From positions 62,001 to 126,000 of the forward strand of contig WHVA01000311.1 in assembly GCA_015179125.1 (NCBI GenBank): a stretch of 64,000 bases of DNA, read 5' to 3'. Under the pieces are notes generated by a model. It saw only the letters and a program-made list of their open reading frames with translations. It was not told the DNA's origin and ran no database searches. Origin of the DNA: Gautieria morchelliformis. Taxonomy: Eukaryota; Basidiomycota; Agaricomycetes; Gomphales; Gomphaceae. Positions 36,341 to 50,577 of the stretch are shown here, piece by piece. A program made the position numbers and the translations under genes. How positions within the stretch are numbered: the first letter of the stretch is position 1; every line of letters begins with the position of its first letter.

Positions 36341-37249
36341 TGGATACTAGTAATATATTGGTCTGCTTGAGATCAGAGCATCGTCATCACCCCGCCCCAC
36401 CACCCCATTACTCACTTCCCGCCTTCGAGTCGTGGCCAAACAGTGACTTGCATCCATCAATGCCAAGGCCTAGATGCATACTCTTGGGAAGGAGTACACC
36501 ATACGTCACCGCAGCATCGCTAAGAAGCTCAAGTCCCCAAGCGCCTACTTGCATGCTGCATCGATGTACCTCGTCAGTGATGATGCAATATTGCGGCGGG
36601 GAACAAAATTACAAGGACCGACGTCGCACTTTCAAGTTTACAACCCAGTCGGCATTGCATCAGTGTGGAGTGATGTGTGCGTGGGCTCAGTGTGAGCCTT
36701 GGTCCGGGAATTGACGTAGAGCCGGCAGTTTCGTCGAGAACGATGGATGGCCATCCTACACAATGACAACTAACCCTGTTAGTATTTCCTCATTCTTGAG
36801 TCTTAATATAAGATCTGAAACCATGTTCAGCAGTGGACTCTCCCGCTGCGGTTCGCAGCGGTTTTTGGCCAGCGAGGTCAGTCGACACTGGACTGCTCGA
36901 TGTTCATTGAGATCGCTCAGGAGCCGCTGACCATGCCAAATTTGACATGGAATTTGGAACTTTTGGAACTTTTTTGGGTATCAATCCATGCTCTGGTACT
37001 GTGTAAATCCAGAGTCGGAATGCTTCGCCTATCGTACTTCGGCTCCAATTTTCACAACCCACCACGTGCATACTTACATAAAACCTGTCGACATGTCGCA
37101 GTCCATCTGAGCCGTCTTCCACATATTATTGTCATCGAGCGATATCCTCGTATTCACCATCCCACAGCCACTTCTAAGGATTTCTCGAACCACAACTGCA
37201 CCCTCTTCCCAACCTCCAATTCCACGCCCTCCCGCTTCTCACCAGTGGT

Positions 37250-38620
37250 TCATGGTTTCGAAGCCCACGACAGCCAATTCGTTAGTTCCGTGAGCGACAC
37301 TGCGTTTCTCGCGTTTTTTCCTTCCGCTATTCCTAGACCCGCGGCATAAGGTTAACGTGTAGTGTTCGTCTGTTTGTGTTTGCTTTCTGCAGCGACGGGC
37401 TGCCGACGCTATCCGGAATAACAAGTATCATTTATGCCGCTGCGTGCATCAGCCTCCCGATGTGCGTGTCGCTTTTGAGATTGTTGTAGGACGGGAGACG
37501 CAGCACTGGGGTTGTGAAGAAACGATGGTGTGTACTGTGCGGGTGCCACGTACGCATACGCGTAGTAGGTATGCAGTGAGTGCTTTTTGTGACATTACAT
37601 TTCTTATCTTATATTGACCCGTCAGGAATCGGACTGGAGCTGAAGAATGATGATGACGTTGCATTGGTTTATACTGGGGTTTGTGCACCTTGTGTGAGTG
37701 ACGGCGTACATCACACTATCAACGCTCATCTTAGCTATATCTGCACTTCAGGAACCCGGATACAGTTATTAGACTGGTATGTATATGATGGAACAGCATG
37801 GTCGCTAGCTAGGACCCTGCTGTGGCGAGTATATCTATAGCACCACCCCGGTTTTCTTGGGGTGCAAGGTGTATATTTTCTTGTTAGTGGAAGATCCATG
37901 GAGCGAATGCCTAAAGTTTAGGCAGTTCTAAGGTGTGTTTCTCACATGTGTGCGTCCGTATTTGGACGATGGCATTCACAGATGGAGTCTGATCTCGACG
38001 ATCTGGGTCAATACCATGATAATGGCAATAATGGCATTCCTTCGACGTGTCCATACTCCAACTCGAAGGCAAGATTCGATCGCCGATATAAGGCACGTTA
38101 GTCCGACATGGTTTTATTAGGACACTGTGTGCTTCAAGCCCGTGCTTAGATCAGCACGTGGACGTTCTTCGTTATTTGGCGTGGAAGGTGTACGGTCCAA
38201 ACCGAATTCAGAGTTCTCTGGCTGTGAGTTCATCTCCCATCCCACATTTATGTCATGAAACCATGTGATGCAGCCCTGAGCCTGCCCGTCGGACAACTTC
38301 CAATGATGTGGGTTCAAGCAGAGCACTTTCGTTTCATCAATTTGGCATTTGGAACATTGGCTAATAGACCGGATGAAGATGCTCGAATCCTGACTAACTG
38401 ACGTTCAACGTGAAGGTCGTCCAACACGGAGATACATAGTGAGGAGAGCTTCAGTATGGGAGTTTGAGACTTCCCTTCGGCACTACACTTGTGAGTTTAT
38501 GTTCACACCGTCCACTGGTGCGGCATTTGACGACGTAATAGGGTTCGATCGTCCACATATGGGCAGAAAGTCGCCTCTCCGTCGTGTCTGGGAGCGCACA
38601 GCCTGAGGACTGAAATTATG
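37250..38620 (+). pseudogene. Unrecognised gene remnant in copy B, rightward
   Basis: This is the counterpart of 32585-33740 and slightly better preserved: an ATG is present at 37252 (MVSKPTTANSLVP), followed by a GTGAGC donor and a CTGCAG acceptor before RRAADAIRNN. The next exon reads RVAFEIVVGRETQHWGCEET and ends at a GTGAGT donor (about 37575). Further exons contain GIGLELKNDDDVALVYTG and TRIQLLDWYVYDG, then RPTRRYIVRRASVWEFETSL near 38425-38490. Splice sites are plausible, but the path after 37840 crosses stops. No known domain was recognised. Confidence 0.35.
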
Positions 38621-38785
38621 GAAGCCAGAAGAGCAAGAATACTTGTCAACGGAAGTTCGGGAGTCGTCCGTGGCATTATGAACGATGGTCATGTGGTCAT
38701 ATACTCACACGATCACTATTGCATTCGTCATGCATCATGTTTATGGCGTACGTCGTAACGTAGTACGCGGAACTTGAATAGGCGA

Positions 38786-38812
38786 AAGGATTGGGGTCAG
38801 ACCCCAATCCTT
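38786..38812. repeat. Perfect inverted repeat, 13-base arms
   Basis: AAGGATTGGGGTC and GACCCCAATCCTT are separated by one base. It is absent from the matching place in copy A, so it is a later insertion or local palindrome duplication. Confidence 0.85.
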
Positions 38813-39347
38813 CGTTGCGACGCTAGGGATAGACCATTTGTTTGACGCGCATTACAGGCACATTAGATACATCCACATCATTTTTCACACTAACACCGTG
38901 CATATATGTACAGCCAGTAAGGCTAGTACAAATACGTATAGCGATAGTACACCATGGCGAAACGCTGCCGTATCGCTTACCATGTACTCCGATGCAACTC
39001 ACATCCTACGGGTAATGATACATCCACGCCAACTTCAATTGTATCAAACCGCGTCGTGCGTTGTGTATGTCAGAAGAAGGCATCACACACGAGCATTCGT
39101 CCTGAGCTGTGCTAGTCACCTCTATTTCCTTCCTCTAGTGGAATTCTGTAACAAAAAAAAAATAGAACTTTCAATCAATTGTGTGAGAAGCTGACTGTAA
39201 AACTAAGCTCCTTGGGTATCGTCGGGACCTTGACCAGCACCCCTGGTCCAGTGCTATCCGAGAACTCCTCTAGAGGATAATCATAGTACACTGTTTCAGC
39301 ACAATGCAATAACTAAACTTTTCATACAACATACGCGTCAGGTAGTA

Positions 39348-40440
39348 TTAAACATAGACCCCGAGGGAGGAGCGTTGATTGAAGCGGTGAAACCGTGGGT
39401 CTGCAGCTTTCTGGTCGTCGCCGTAGGGCGCGATCCAACAACTTTTCAAGAGTTCACCGTGTACAAAAGGGAACATCCGTACTAGGTGTGTGGGATAGGG
39501 CCAAATTGGAGACAATACACCACAGGTCATCATGCACTGTGTTGGTCATGACAAGGTTGATCAAGGCGACCACAGTGGGACCAGCCCCTGATTGTATGGA
39601 ACACCTGATGAGACTGTCATGCTCTGTAAACCCGGTTTTCTCACGGAGCAGGTGGTAACAAGCTTATGAAGTAAATGGCAAATGTGAGAACAAGACAGTA
39701 CAATAAAAGTGCACATACTGAACGCTGTAATGAAGATATCGCAAACTGAACCAAACACCAACGAAACATCAGCTGAAATCAAAATCACCGAGGTAAGTCT
39801 CTTGTCCCCGCCAACAGCCTGTGCCGTTCCCCATGTCTATGCAGATAGTTACGAGTAAGCCAAAACGGTCACGAAACTATGAAATAACGAACGAGAACTA
39901 TTGCGGAGCCCATTGTGAGCAGCAGCGACTGACAGCTGATACTAAAAAGAACCAATCGCGACTCAACTGGGGAAGAAAAGACAATCGGTCATATTATAAA
40001 ACGATTAAGCACTCACTTCCCAGGAAGGGTGAATATAAAATATCTGGCAGACAGCGTGGATGATATTGCGAATGGGACCGAATAGGATTCAGAGAAGCGA
40101 TTTGCAGTGTGCCGTTTGACAAAGGGAAAGATGATACAAGTGGGAAACGCACGTATTTCCAGTCTCCGAAATGGGGCACGAACTATAGAGTCTCCGTCAA
40201 CGAAACGCTTTGACACATCAAGCAAAACTGGCACAAATAATCTACCTTCTCTCAAGTGTATGCCCAAACGTAGCCGGACTATACCAGGTGGAGTCGCATG
40301 AATGTTAACTCGAGCAGTGGAAGAACCTCCTTTGAGAATACAGAGGCAGAAGGCTAGGTGAACCAGCCACTTCGTCCATCTCTTCTCGTGCCAGAAATTG
40401 TTGACATATCCCGTAGTACTGGACAAGCAGGACACCATTA
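39348..40440 (-). pseudogene. DUF6534-like membrane protein remnant
   Basis: The minus strand at 39774-39570 reads ADVSLVFGSVCDIFITAF, then after an intron with GTATGT donor and TAAG acceptor, CYHLLREKTGFTEHDSLIRC followed by SIQSGAGPTVVALINLVM. This is the signature of the DUF6534 domain of Agaricomycete multi-helix membrane proteins (helix, basic turn, TGF-x3-D-S-L-I, helix). Further upstream, 40438-40013 gives YVNNFWHEKRWTKWLVHLAF and later exon-like pieces, compatible with the first helices. The C-terminal part shifts frame around 39500-39450. I cannot build a full uninterrupted model, so it is called a remnant; an intact gene with unusual introns remains possible. Function of the family is unknown. 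Confidence 0.5.
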
Positions 40441-40449
40441 TGCAAAGGG

Positions 40450-42058
40450 AGCGTGTTTAGTGGAGTCTTCAACTAGACACAGGCAGAACAGACTTGAAGG
40501 AGTGTCACCAATATCTTCCCTGTTGAAACCGGTCCCAATTGAATGCCAGACCATAAGCTCGATTGATTCTCGAGGGCAAAAACCTACTTTTGAGGAGCCC
40601 TGATATACTCCAACTCCAAACGACTAGGGTGGTACGATGGATTCAACAGCCCGGCGTACATGACAAGCAGCTAGGACAAAAGGTTAAGCAGTTGTTGAAG
40701 GGAGGTCGGCCTGTAGCTAGGTGTCTTCGTCTTGAGAGATTAAAGATGGTTTCGTTCGTGGTGTGAAGTACTTAAAAATGCAGGGTGGATCCCAGTCCGG
40801 GGTACGATCTAGAACGTGCCCCCGGCGTATACGGCAAAGACGAGTTTATGTAACGAGCGGGGAATTTAGTAACAAGCGAGGGTCGTCGGTAAACAGGTTA
40901 ATCTTCAAGTTGGCTCCGTGCACTTGAAGCCTAGTTTCAAAGTTCGACCGTCACTGTATCCAAACTTCAGTACTTACTCGTTCTTGTCGGATGATTAGGG
41001 CTCGGCACCGTACTGTTTACGTTACGTCCGTACACTAGTTACGGTGGTTATTACGGTGTCGCCTGACCCGTTCCCGTAACTGATAAACGCAGTGATTCTT
41101 GTACATTCGTGCACTGTCTCGAAGTGTATATATGGATGTAGCTCAGCTAAGGTCCAACACAGGCTTCGTCGCATCGTTATATATACTGAAGTGTACAGAA
41201 GTATTTTTCATGGTCATTATCCCTACTGCGCATCAGCCGCATTCAGATTGGCTCGGACGCTGACTAGTCAGCTTGCTTCTGACACTGATGCCCAGCCGCT
41301 TTTCTTCGTTCAGTGGCAGGCTGGCGCGCCGCGACTTGAGAGTCCTACGCTTCATCCATATTTTGGCTGGTTAATTATACCCTAGCACCGAGGGCTGGTT
41401 TGCATGCAAGCTGGACATGTACTTGGCGCACAAATTCTGCACGCCCAGCCACTGTTTTCCGGCGTGCCACCTTCGCCTTTGAATTGCGTACCTCGTAAAT
41501 GCTCCAGGGCCAGACGTACATTCTGACAGTTCTCTTTCAATCGTTGTTCAAGCCTCAACCGCTCGATCTGTAAGTAAGGTAGACGTGCTTGATCAACAGC
41601 TGATTGCCTGCAGTAGGGCGGATCAGCATGGCGACTGCTGGCGGCCGTGAGCTCCGCCATATCTGCCGGCCGAAATCCAAACCAAATTCATCGACTTGGC
41701 TTTGCAAATTGAGTCCTATGGTTTCAACTACCTAGTCCGTCTAGTTCTCAACGGCCCTAGCTAACCCCCCTAAGGTCTCTGACGGCCCTACTGTATAACG
41801 GTGTCGAAGCTTTCACTGCAGCCATAAAGTTTAGTCGATGTCATCTGCCACGCCTCCGTCTCTATAAACCGTGACCACTGACAACACGCCCTTAGTTTTT
41901 TATTGAAACAGTGTGAAGTCCTTACAAGGTTTAGCCCGCATGCGCGGCAGGGTCCAGCACATATATCGCCTTCTAAGAGGGGAGCGACATATTCTTCAAC
42001 TTAAAATTGAAAGACGCCTTCTGTGTCTATTACCACCATCTCACTCCGTGGTCTCATC
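40450..42058. other. Intergenic, no gene supported
   Basis: A minus-strand open stretch at 41660-41382 (92 codons) has a short coiled segment (LQIERLRLEQRLKEN) but no domain. The rest shows TTACG-rich sequence at about 41010-41080 and the tyrosinase promoter side. Confidence 0.4.
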
Positions 42059-43939
42059 ATGAAACTGGGAACGACCATGACTGCATGCCTGTTACTGGCT
42101 TCAATGACCATTGTCTATACGTGCTATGACACATTTACATTCAGCGAGTATATTTGGACCGTCTATCTTAAACGTGGGGTACGCTCCTGCCTTCAGGCCT
42201 TTCGTCTTTTAATGCCACGTCTCTTCTGTGTCCCTAAGCTACATGGCTTTCCGCAACCCCTGGTGCACAGGCCGGTGATTCTATGGACCTCAATGGTAAG
42301 CCTTTCTTAATTTTGCTTGGATGTCTCCTTCAGCGGTATCCGAGTCTAGGACTCCAGTGGGATGATGCTGGTACATTGACCTCCATCGGAGCGCAGAATG
42401 GCTCGGCATCATGCACTAATCCCCATCTGAGAAAGGAATGGAGAACGCTAACGGACAGCGGCAAGGAGGCGTGGACCAGCGCCGTTAAGGTGCTTGCTTC
42501 TTGTGGTCCTGGGTATGTATGGTTCTTAACCCTGCTAGAACAGTGTCTCGTCAAGCATCCTAGCGCCGCAAATATTATGAAAGACTCCGATCCACCTTAT
42601 AATATCAGTGGTTCGTTGTACGACGGTGCGTGGTAGAGTCAGTTTTTAATCTGCTAAGGACTCACTAAAAAACAAAGACTTCACGTATGTGCATATGAAG
42701 CTGAACAATGATGTATAGTGCGCAATATAAACTGAAGTAGTCATCGCTGACTCGTGCCATTCCAGATACATCAAACCGGTGACCCAGAACAGTTTACATT
42801 CTTGTCATAAACTGACTTCTTGCCACTTGGAGGGCTTTTCCTACCTTTTCATCGCTACTTTCTCTGGTCTTTTGAACAGGCGTTGCGCTTGCACTGCAAC
42901 TACAGCGAGGTGATGCCTTATTGGGACTGGACTCAGGGTGCGTAACTCAACACCAACGCTTCCATTAAGACTGTGCTGTATTAGTACACAGATGCGAGAA
43001 ATTTTGAACACGCAACAATCTTCGACCCCGACCCTCGCACAGGCCTTGGCGGCTTTGGACACCTCTCGCATGATGGCGCAGTGCTCGATGGCGCGTTTGC
43101 TAAGCTGCCACTCTCATACCCTGTCCCTCATACCCTACGTCGCGAATACATTCCATACCCATTCCGTAACCTCACCCTACGGCTGTACCCAAACACAAGC
43201 TTTGCAGCATGGAGTGCCTTCACGCCCGAGGAAATACAAAAAAGCATAAATGGATTTCAGGGTGATTTCAAAGGTTTTCAGTCCTATCTAGAAGGAATGC
43301 AGGTATTCTAATTTATATATATCTCCCAAATTATCCGATTGATCCGGTAACAAAGGGTGCACATATGAGCGTGCATCTAATTATGGGTGGGTAAGTACAC
43401 GCTCTTGCTTCCGGGCGCAGTTCTTTGCTAAATTGTTTGACAGGGATCTCGGGGGCACATGCCTCAAGAGTGCATCGTGGCTCTGTGGTCCTGACGCAAC
43501 ATGGTCGCCAAACGGTCTATCTTCTCAACTTCTACCTGTTCGTGCGTCAGCTGATACTATCTTTCAATAGAGCCTATGTTCTGGCTTCATCATGGCGTGA
43601 GTAATGTACCACTGTCACATTTTAAGTTTTAATTAAACCCTCTGAAGATGGTGGACAAAGTCTGGTATGATTGGCAGCGCGCACACGCGGACAATTTCTG
43701 GTCATTTGAGGGGGGCACGGTCCGCGATCTAGATACGTGGCCCCGATACCCCAACGGCGCGCCGCCCGGTTTGAATGTAAGGTTGTCCATCATCTTTCTG
43801 TGTTTTATTATTAAACATCAATACACGTCCTCAGCTCGACTTCGGCCTTCCCACGGCTGGTATCTTGGCCGGGGACTACACCCTGAGACGCATCTTCAAT
43901 ACCACATCCAACGATCCCCTCTGCTACATTTATGGCTGA
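42059..43939 (+). CDS. Tyrosinase (type 3 copper), secreted short form
   Basis: The protein oxidises phenols using two copper ions. ATG 42059 opens a signal-peptide-like MKLGTTMTACLLLAS. Supported exons: about 42334-42625 (KEWRTLTDSGKEAW), 42678-42712, 42766-42778 (13 nt), 42833-42937, 42992-43302, 43356-43391, 43444-43514, 43571-43596, 43648-43776, 43835-43939; every junction keeps frame with GT/AG. Copper A ligands are His in YVHMK, IHQTG and LPFHRYF; copper B ligands are both His in GAHMSVHLIMGG and the pair region FWLHHGMVDKVWYDW. All six are present. PFHR replaces the usual PWHR. No C-terminal hemocyanin-like lid is coded, so it is the short class. The link between the first exon and 42334 (38-base intron) is the least certain part. 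Confidence 0.85.
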
Positions 43940-45030
43940 CCCTCCATACTATATTGGATATCTGATTCTTTATAACTAATGTTCCGTGTGCAGGTCAAGG
44001 GAATCGAATATGGACCTGGTGGGTAATGTCACCCGTGGTTTTCCAGTCAGCATAATTATGACCAGGAAAATCTTGAATATATTGATGACTGGGAGGTTTT
44101 CTTGATCTGAGCGCGTGGCACGAGGCAACTCTAATGTCTACGATGGTCTGAACATACAAGCGAAATTTAAAGGCACCCATTGACCATGACTCACTGAAAG
44201 GTCAATAGACGTCTACTCAAATGTACTAAACACAGCTTGGTACGACATAGCAAGCCTTCCCATGCTTCCTTTACTGAAACTAAGTAATTTCTGCATGTAT
44301 GTTCCCGTCTGATTTAGTCCTGGCTGACACGTTAGCAACAGACAGAGTATCGGCGTTATTTGTTGCTGTATTCTGCTCCAGCTAATTATCTTCCACAAAA
44401 CATACTTACTGCAGGGTACACGCTGACTTTTACAAAGCATATTGTAGCTGGATCTCCGAGAGTCATCGTTAACGACCCGCTTTGACTACGAGGGGCACCT
44501 AGAAAAAGTATAAACTCAACAGATTGCATGAGCACTCGTCAAACGCAGTTAATTGTCATATTTTGATTACGATGGTCTAATTCAGTTTATATTTGGCTCT
44601 TTGTCAACCTTTGACTTCCCGGGCATACAGTCCAAAGCAGGCAAATGCTATCTTATCTGTAAAATGGGAAGCAGATCCAGCCGTTAAAACTCGACCAATT
44701 ATACGGGCAGACCGAGCGCACCAGGGCCAGGAATGGATTTCCAGCGACCAATATATTGGACAAAAGAATGACGTCACTTGGTACAACGTAGAGTATCTGG
44801 ACAAAAATGGCTGTATGACTGCGATGCCCTATATAAAGAGCTGGCGCGTTATTGGAATAACTCGTGATCTTGACGCTTAGCGGTAAAAGTTGGCTAAGAA
44901 TTGATCAACGCTCCCTGCCTGACTCACAACGCTCTTACTGCCAAGAAGACAGCCAAGGGTTTGCCCAAATTCACATCGCTAGATCATTCACGAGATGGCG
45001 AAAGGATTGTCATTAAATGGCTCAATGTTA
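43940..45030. other. Intergenic with one doubtful ORF
   Basis: A plus-strand frame at 44593-44880 (95 codons, containing QGQEWISSDQYIGQ) is open, but I see no domain, partner exon or repeat homology and it may be chance. Otherwise nothing is visible. Confidence 0.35.
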
Positions 45031-45703
45031 TTAGAAAGGTAGTTTCTTCGCCTTTCGTGAGCCGCCTTTGCGGATCTTTGATAAAGGCCAAGGTTTCCTT
45101 TTGACATGATGCTGTACCGGTAAATAGCATGACATCAACACACAAATAATGGTCCTTTATCGGCAAGACAATACGAACCAATCTCCACCTTAATATCCTC
45201 CGCTTCATCGAGCGCATAAGTATACGCTGATAGTGGCGTCGCCTTTTTATGACGCGCTCCCATTTATGTCCTTTGAACATTTGCTTCTTTCCAGCATAGA
45301 GAGTGTTTCCAACGTCGGCTCCAGCAACGTCACGGTTTTTGACTTCTCCAATCCATTCTATGCGAGTCGTAACATCGGTAGTGGGCTTGTCTCTCCTCGC
45401 AATTCCCTTTGTTTTAGCAACCGCTCGTTTCGGTTTGGCCGTAGGGATCTCTGACGGATTCAACTTCGGGCCTGGCGGAAGCAAGTGCAGTGTTCCCTCT
45501 AGTCGTCCATTCTTAATTAGCTCTGCTTGTCGACGAAGTGAGTAACGTGGCGGAGCCCAACGTCCAGTTGCTTCGTTGAAACACGGGAGGAATGGGTTTA
45601 TGACAGAAACTTTTGGAGAGGATGTGGCGCCTTCTGGAGCTAAAGCTCGCTTGAGCTCTCGTACCCGAAATCTCTGAACGAGGTTCCGTGGCAAGGAGGC
45701 CAT
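45031..45703 (-). CDS. Mitochondrial large-subunit ribosomal protein mL59
   Basis: This fungal-type mL59 (Mrpl25 family) protein of about 201 residues belongs to the 54S subunit in the mitochondrial matrix. It shows NPFLP...TGRWAPPRYSLRRQAEL (residues about 33-60), LPPGPK, and YAGKKQMFKGHKWER, the family's conserved block. It ends in basic helices. A 67-base intron (45178-45112, GTTCGT...ACAG) joins the frame to a last exon coding HHVKRKPWPLSKIRKGG and the basic end KKLPF, a close fit to the family's C-terminus. The start MASLPRNLVQRF at 45703 fits family length; an upstream in-frame ATG at 45742 would add 13 residues. It is transcribed away from SEC23. Confidence 0.85.
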
Positions 45704-45843
45704 CGTGTGGCCAGTGAAATGTAGTGTCGCGGAGGCAAACATTTGTCATCAAATATTTCCTCCTACGTGTTCTCAGCTCACCTACAGAATAATCCCTCAA
45801 CTTTGGTCACAAACTACGCATAAGCAAATATTAGTGAATCCAT
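45704..45843. promoter_or_regulatory. Compact divergent promoter, mL59 / SEC23
   Basis: Only 140 bases (101 if mL59 starts at 45742) separate two divergent start codons, so both genes must share this DNA. It is AT-rich with CAAATATT at 45747 and again near 45827. No TATA consensus was seen. Confidence 0.6.
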
Positions 45844-48635
<2,792 letters not shown>

Positions 48636-49129
48636 GTGAAGTACATATGCTTTACGTGTTTTGTGGTTCGCCATCATGTTGGTGCATGTTACACGACGCT
48701 GTCTTTATGTATTGCATTTCCGAACCATGTAGAGTCAAGAACAGCGTCCACGCGTGAGGATGAGTGATGAAATGCAGGCGTTGAGTACAGTGCATGAGTT
48801 CAGCTCCCAATATGTATTGTCCGGAGCTCCGTAATGATATGCACAGCAAGTATGATGGCACCTATTAGCCCTCAGGCCATGCCCCATATCCGTGAAGACA
48901 AGATTCCATTTTCTCCTGAATCACTCAGGGAAATACTCACAACATTATCCTGAACTCACTAGCGAAACGTCTTCATTGCAGAAGTACGTCACGGAATGGC
49001 CGATGGGGGCTAGCACAAGGGCTCCCTAAAATTGACAATTGTTGGATGATAAAGAACATCGGGGAATGGCTCACGGAAGAGCGTAAAAATGTTGAAGTAG
49101 ATCCAACTAATCTGAGTGGCATAGGTTAT

Positions 49130-49920
49130 ACAGGAGAACGTGACCTACCTTTTTACGGTATTCCTCTGGGATTAAATGGCCCAGCGCTTCAAATGGCGTC
49201 CATGAACATGCACACTCTTACCGGACGCCTCGCTCATGGTCTTGGCCATCTCTCTTGGGCTGAGAAAGTCGGTGGCCACGCGTAAATTGACTCCCTGTTC
49301 AGCCACGTCTTTGAGTGCAGAAACGCAGCAAGAATAAACGAGCCTTAGACCACTGGAAACACCGTCAAGGTCCAGGGTGACCAAGTATAGCCCGAAAATC
49401 GTTAACACTACATAGTCACCCGTCTCAGCGACCGAATAGTGCGTCTGTGATGAGAGGTAAAGAGATGCCGTATCTACCGTAATCTCGCTTACGAGGGGGA
49501 CAAGCCTCCCAGCGTAGTTTTTCGAAAAATGAGGTGTAGAGTCTTCAACCCGAGTCATAAAGTCCTCGCTCCAACACCACTCGCTTGAGATATTGGTCTA
49601 CTCTCCAAAGGGCTGACTTCTGCGGCATGCTGCCGAGCGTAGACCAGACAGCGTGTTCTGAGTACGAGAAGTTTGCCTTGGAAGGTGACATACCCCGGGC
49701 TCCCGACATTCTAAGATTAGGGGTGCTTTCTGCATCAGGGAAAAAGGAGTACTGCAGCTACGTCTATCGCTTGCTCCGCGACACTCCGATAGACTACCCG
49801 TTTTTCTCTGATGTGACCTGAAAGCGCGTGGTGTCACCAGAGACGCTATATAGCGTAAACGCCTTCTCAAGAAACGCCAAATCTCTCAAGTCAGCCTTGA
49901 CGGATGTGTATGACGCAACG
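49130..49920 (-). pseudogene. NmrA-like pseudogene, copy 3
   Basis: Minus-strand pieces match the two intact NmrA-like genes in order: VKADLRDLAFLEKAF (exon 2, near 49900), REPGVCHL and DQYLK-like pieces (exon 3), HYSVAETG (exon 4, near 49430) and a block reading LRVATDFLSPREMAKT followed by MSEASGKSVHVH (exon 5, near 49290-49200). Frames shift repeatedly and the Rossmann exon is not found, so it is dead. It lies in opposite orientation to the intact copy at 51039, 1.1 kb away. Confidence 0.75.
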
Positions 49921-50307
49921 TAACAGATTACAGCACGTACAGTTTACTTTTTTATGGGGGAGAAATATGGAAAGCGTAGGGCTACTGCCGTCTGGATTTC
50001 CTCCAGACGGAGCCGCCGTTGTGGCGATCCTAAGATCGCTGCGGTTATCATTTTGGCCCACAGTGGCGAAGGTCTGTCCATCTTCCCATTAAACTTCCGG
50101 GTGGTATCTGGCAGCGTGTTGAGCCCAACAGAAGCGCGTTGTGCGATGGCCCGAGCTGACGAAGTCGAACAGTATGAACAATGTGGTCCGGTTTTGGGGC
50201 AAAAATACGAGCTCACGGTTGTGTTTCTTTATGAGTTCAAACTTATCCCCCAGGTGCTTGGCGGGGTAGAAGCTCGTGTTCGGTATATTTCCTCATGTGT
50301 CTCTGGG

Positions 50308-50402
50308 TCCCGTCTCGGGTGCAATCTTACATATGATCGTACCCAAATCACCCAAGCTCGTGTTCGGTATCATACGCAGGGGTGCTTGCACCCGAGACGG
50401 GA
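50308..50402. repeat. 95-base element with 17-base inverted ends
   Basis: TCCCGTCTCGGGTGCAA at 50308-50324 is the exact reverse complement of 50386-50402. The word AGCTCGTGTTCGGTAT also occurs twice in direct orientation (about 50270 and 50355). This looks like a tiny MITE or a rearranged hairpin. Confidence 0.7.
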
Positions 50403-50542
50403 ATCGTTCGTCGTTCTGTCGGCAACTAATTCTACTAAGAAAAACACAACACAACCCCGCAAAAAGGGTGGAGGATTATCTTTGGCAACAGGGCTGTTAT
50501 GGGTGTCAGGGACGTGACAGCACCGTGACCGTCACTGTCGGC

Positions 50543-50577
50543 CATGGACGGGGACCGTCCGACGGTCCCCGTCCATG
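50543..50577. repeat. Perfect palindrome, 17-base arms
   Basis: Arms CATGGACGGGGACCGTC and GACGGTCCCCGTCCATG are separated by one base; pairing can extend by five more bases on each side past a bulge. It would form a very stable hairpin. Confidence 0.9.

Larger units (their letters stand above)
34360..39165. repeat. Tandem unit copy B (about 4.8 kb)
   Basis: The second head-to-tail copy; see anchors under copy A. It lacks the internal duplication seen at 31460-31760 in copy A and instead has a short inverted repeat (38786-38812) that copy A lacks. Confidence 0.8.

Noticed and set aside
29340..39165. Mating-type B locus (pheromone receptors)
   Set aside because: Considered because of tandem duplication and membrane-like ORFs nearby, but no STE3-type seven-helix pattern or CaaX pheromone precursors could be read.
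49954..50517. 187-codon plus-strand frame
   Set aside because: It crosses the 95-base inverted-end element and opposes NmrA pseudogene DNA; composition is not protein-like.
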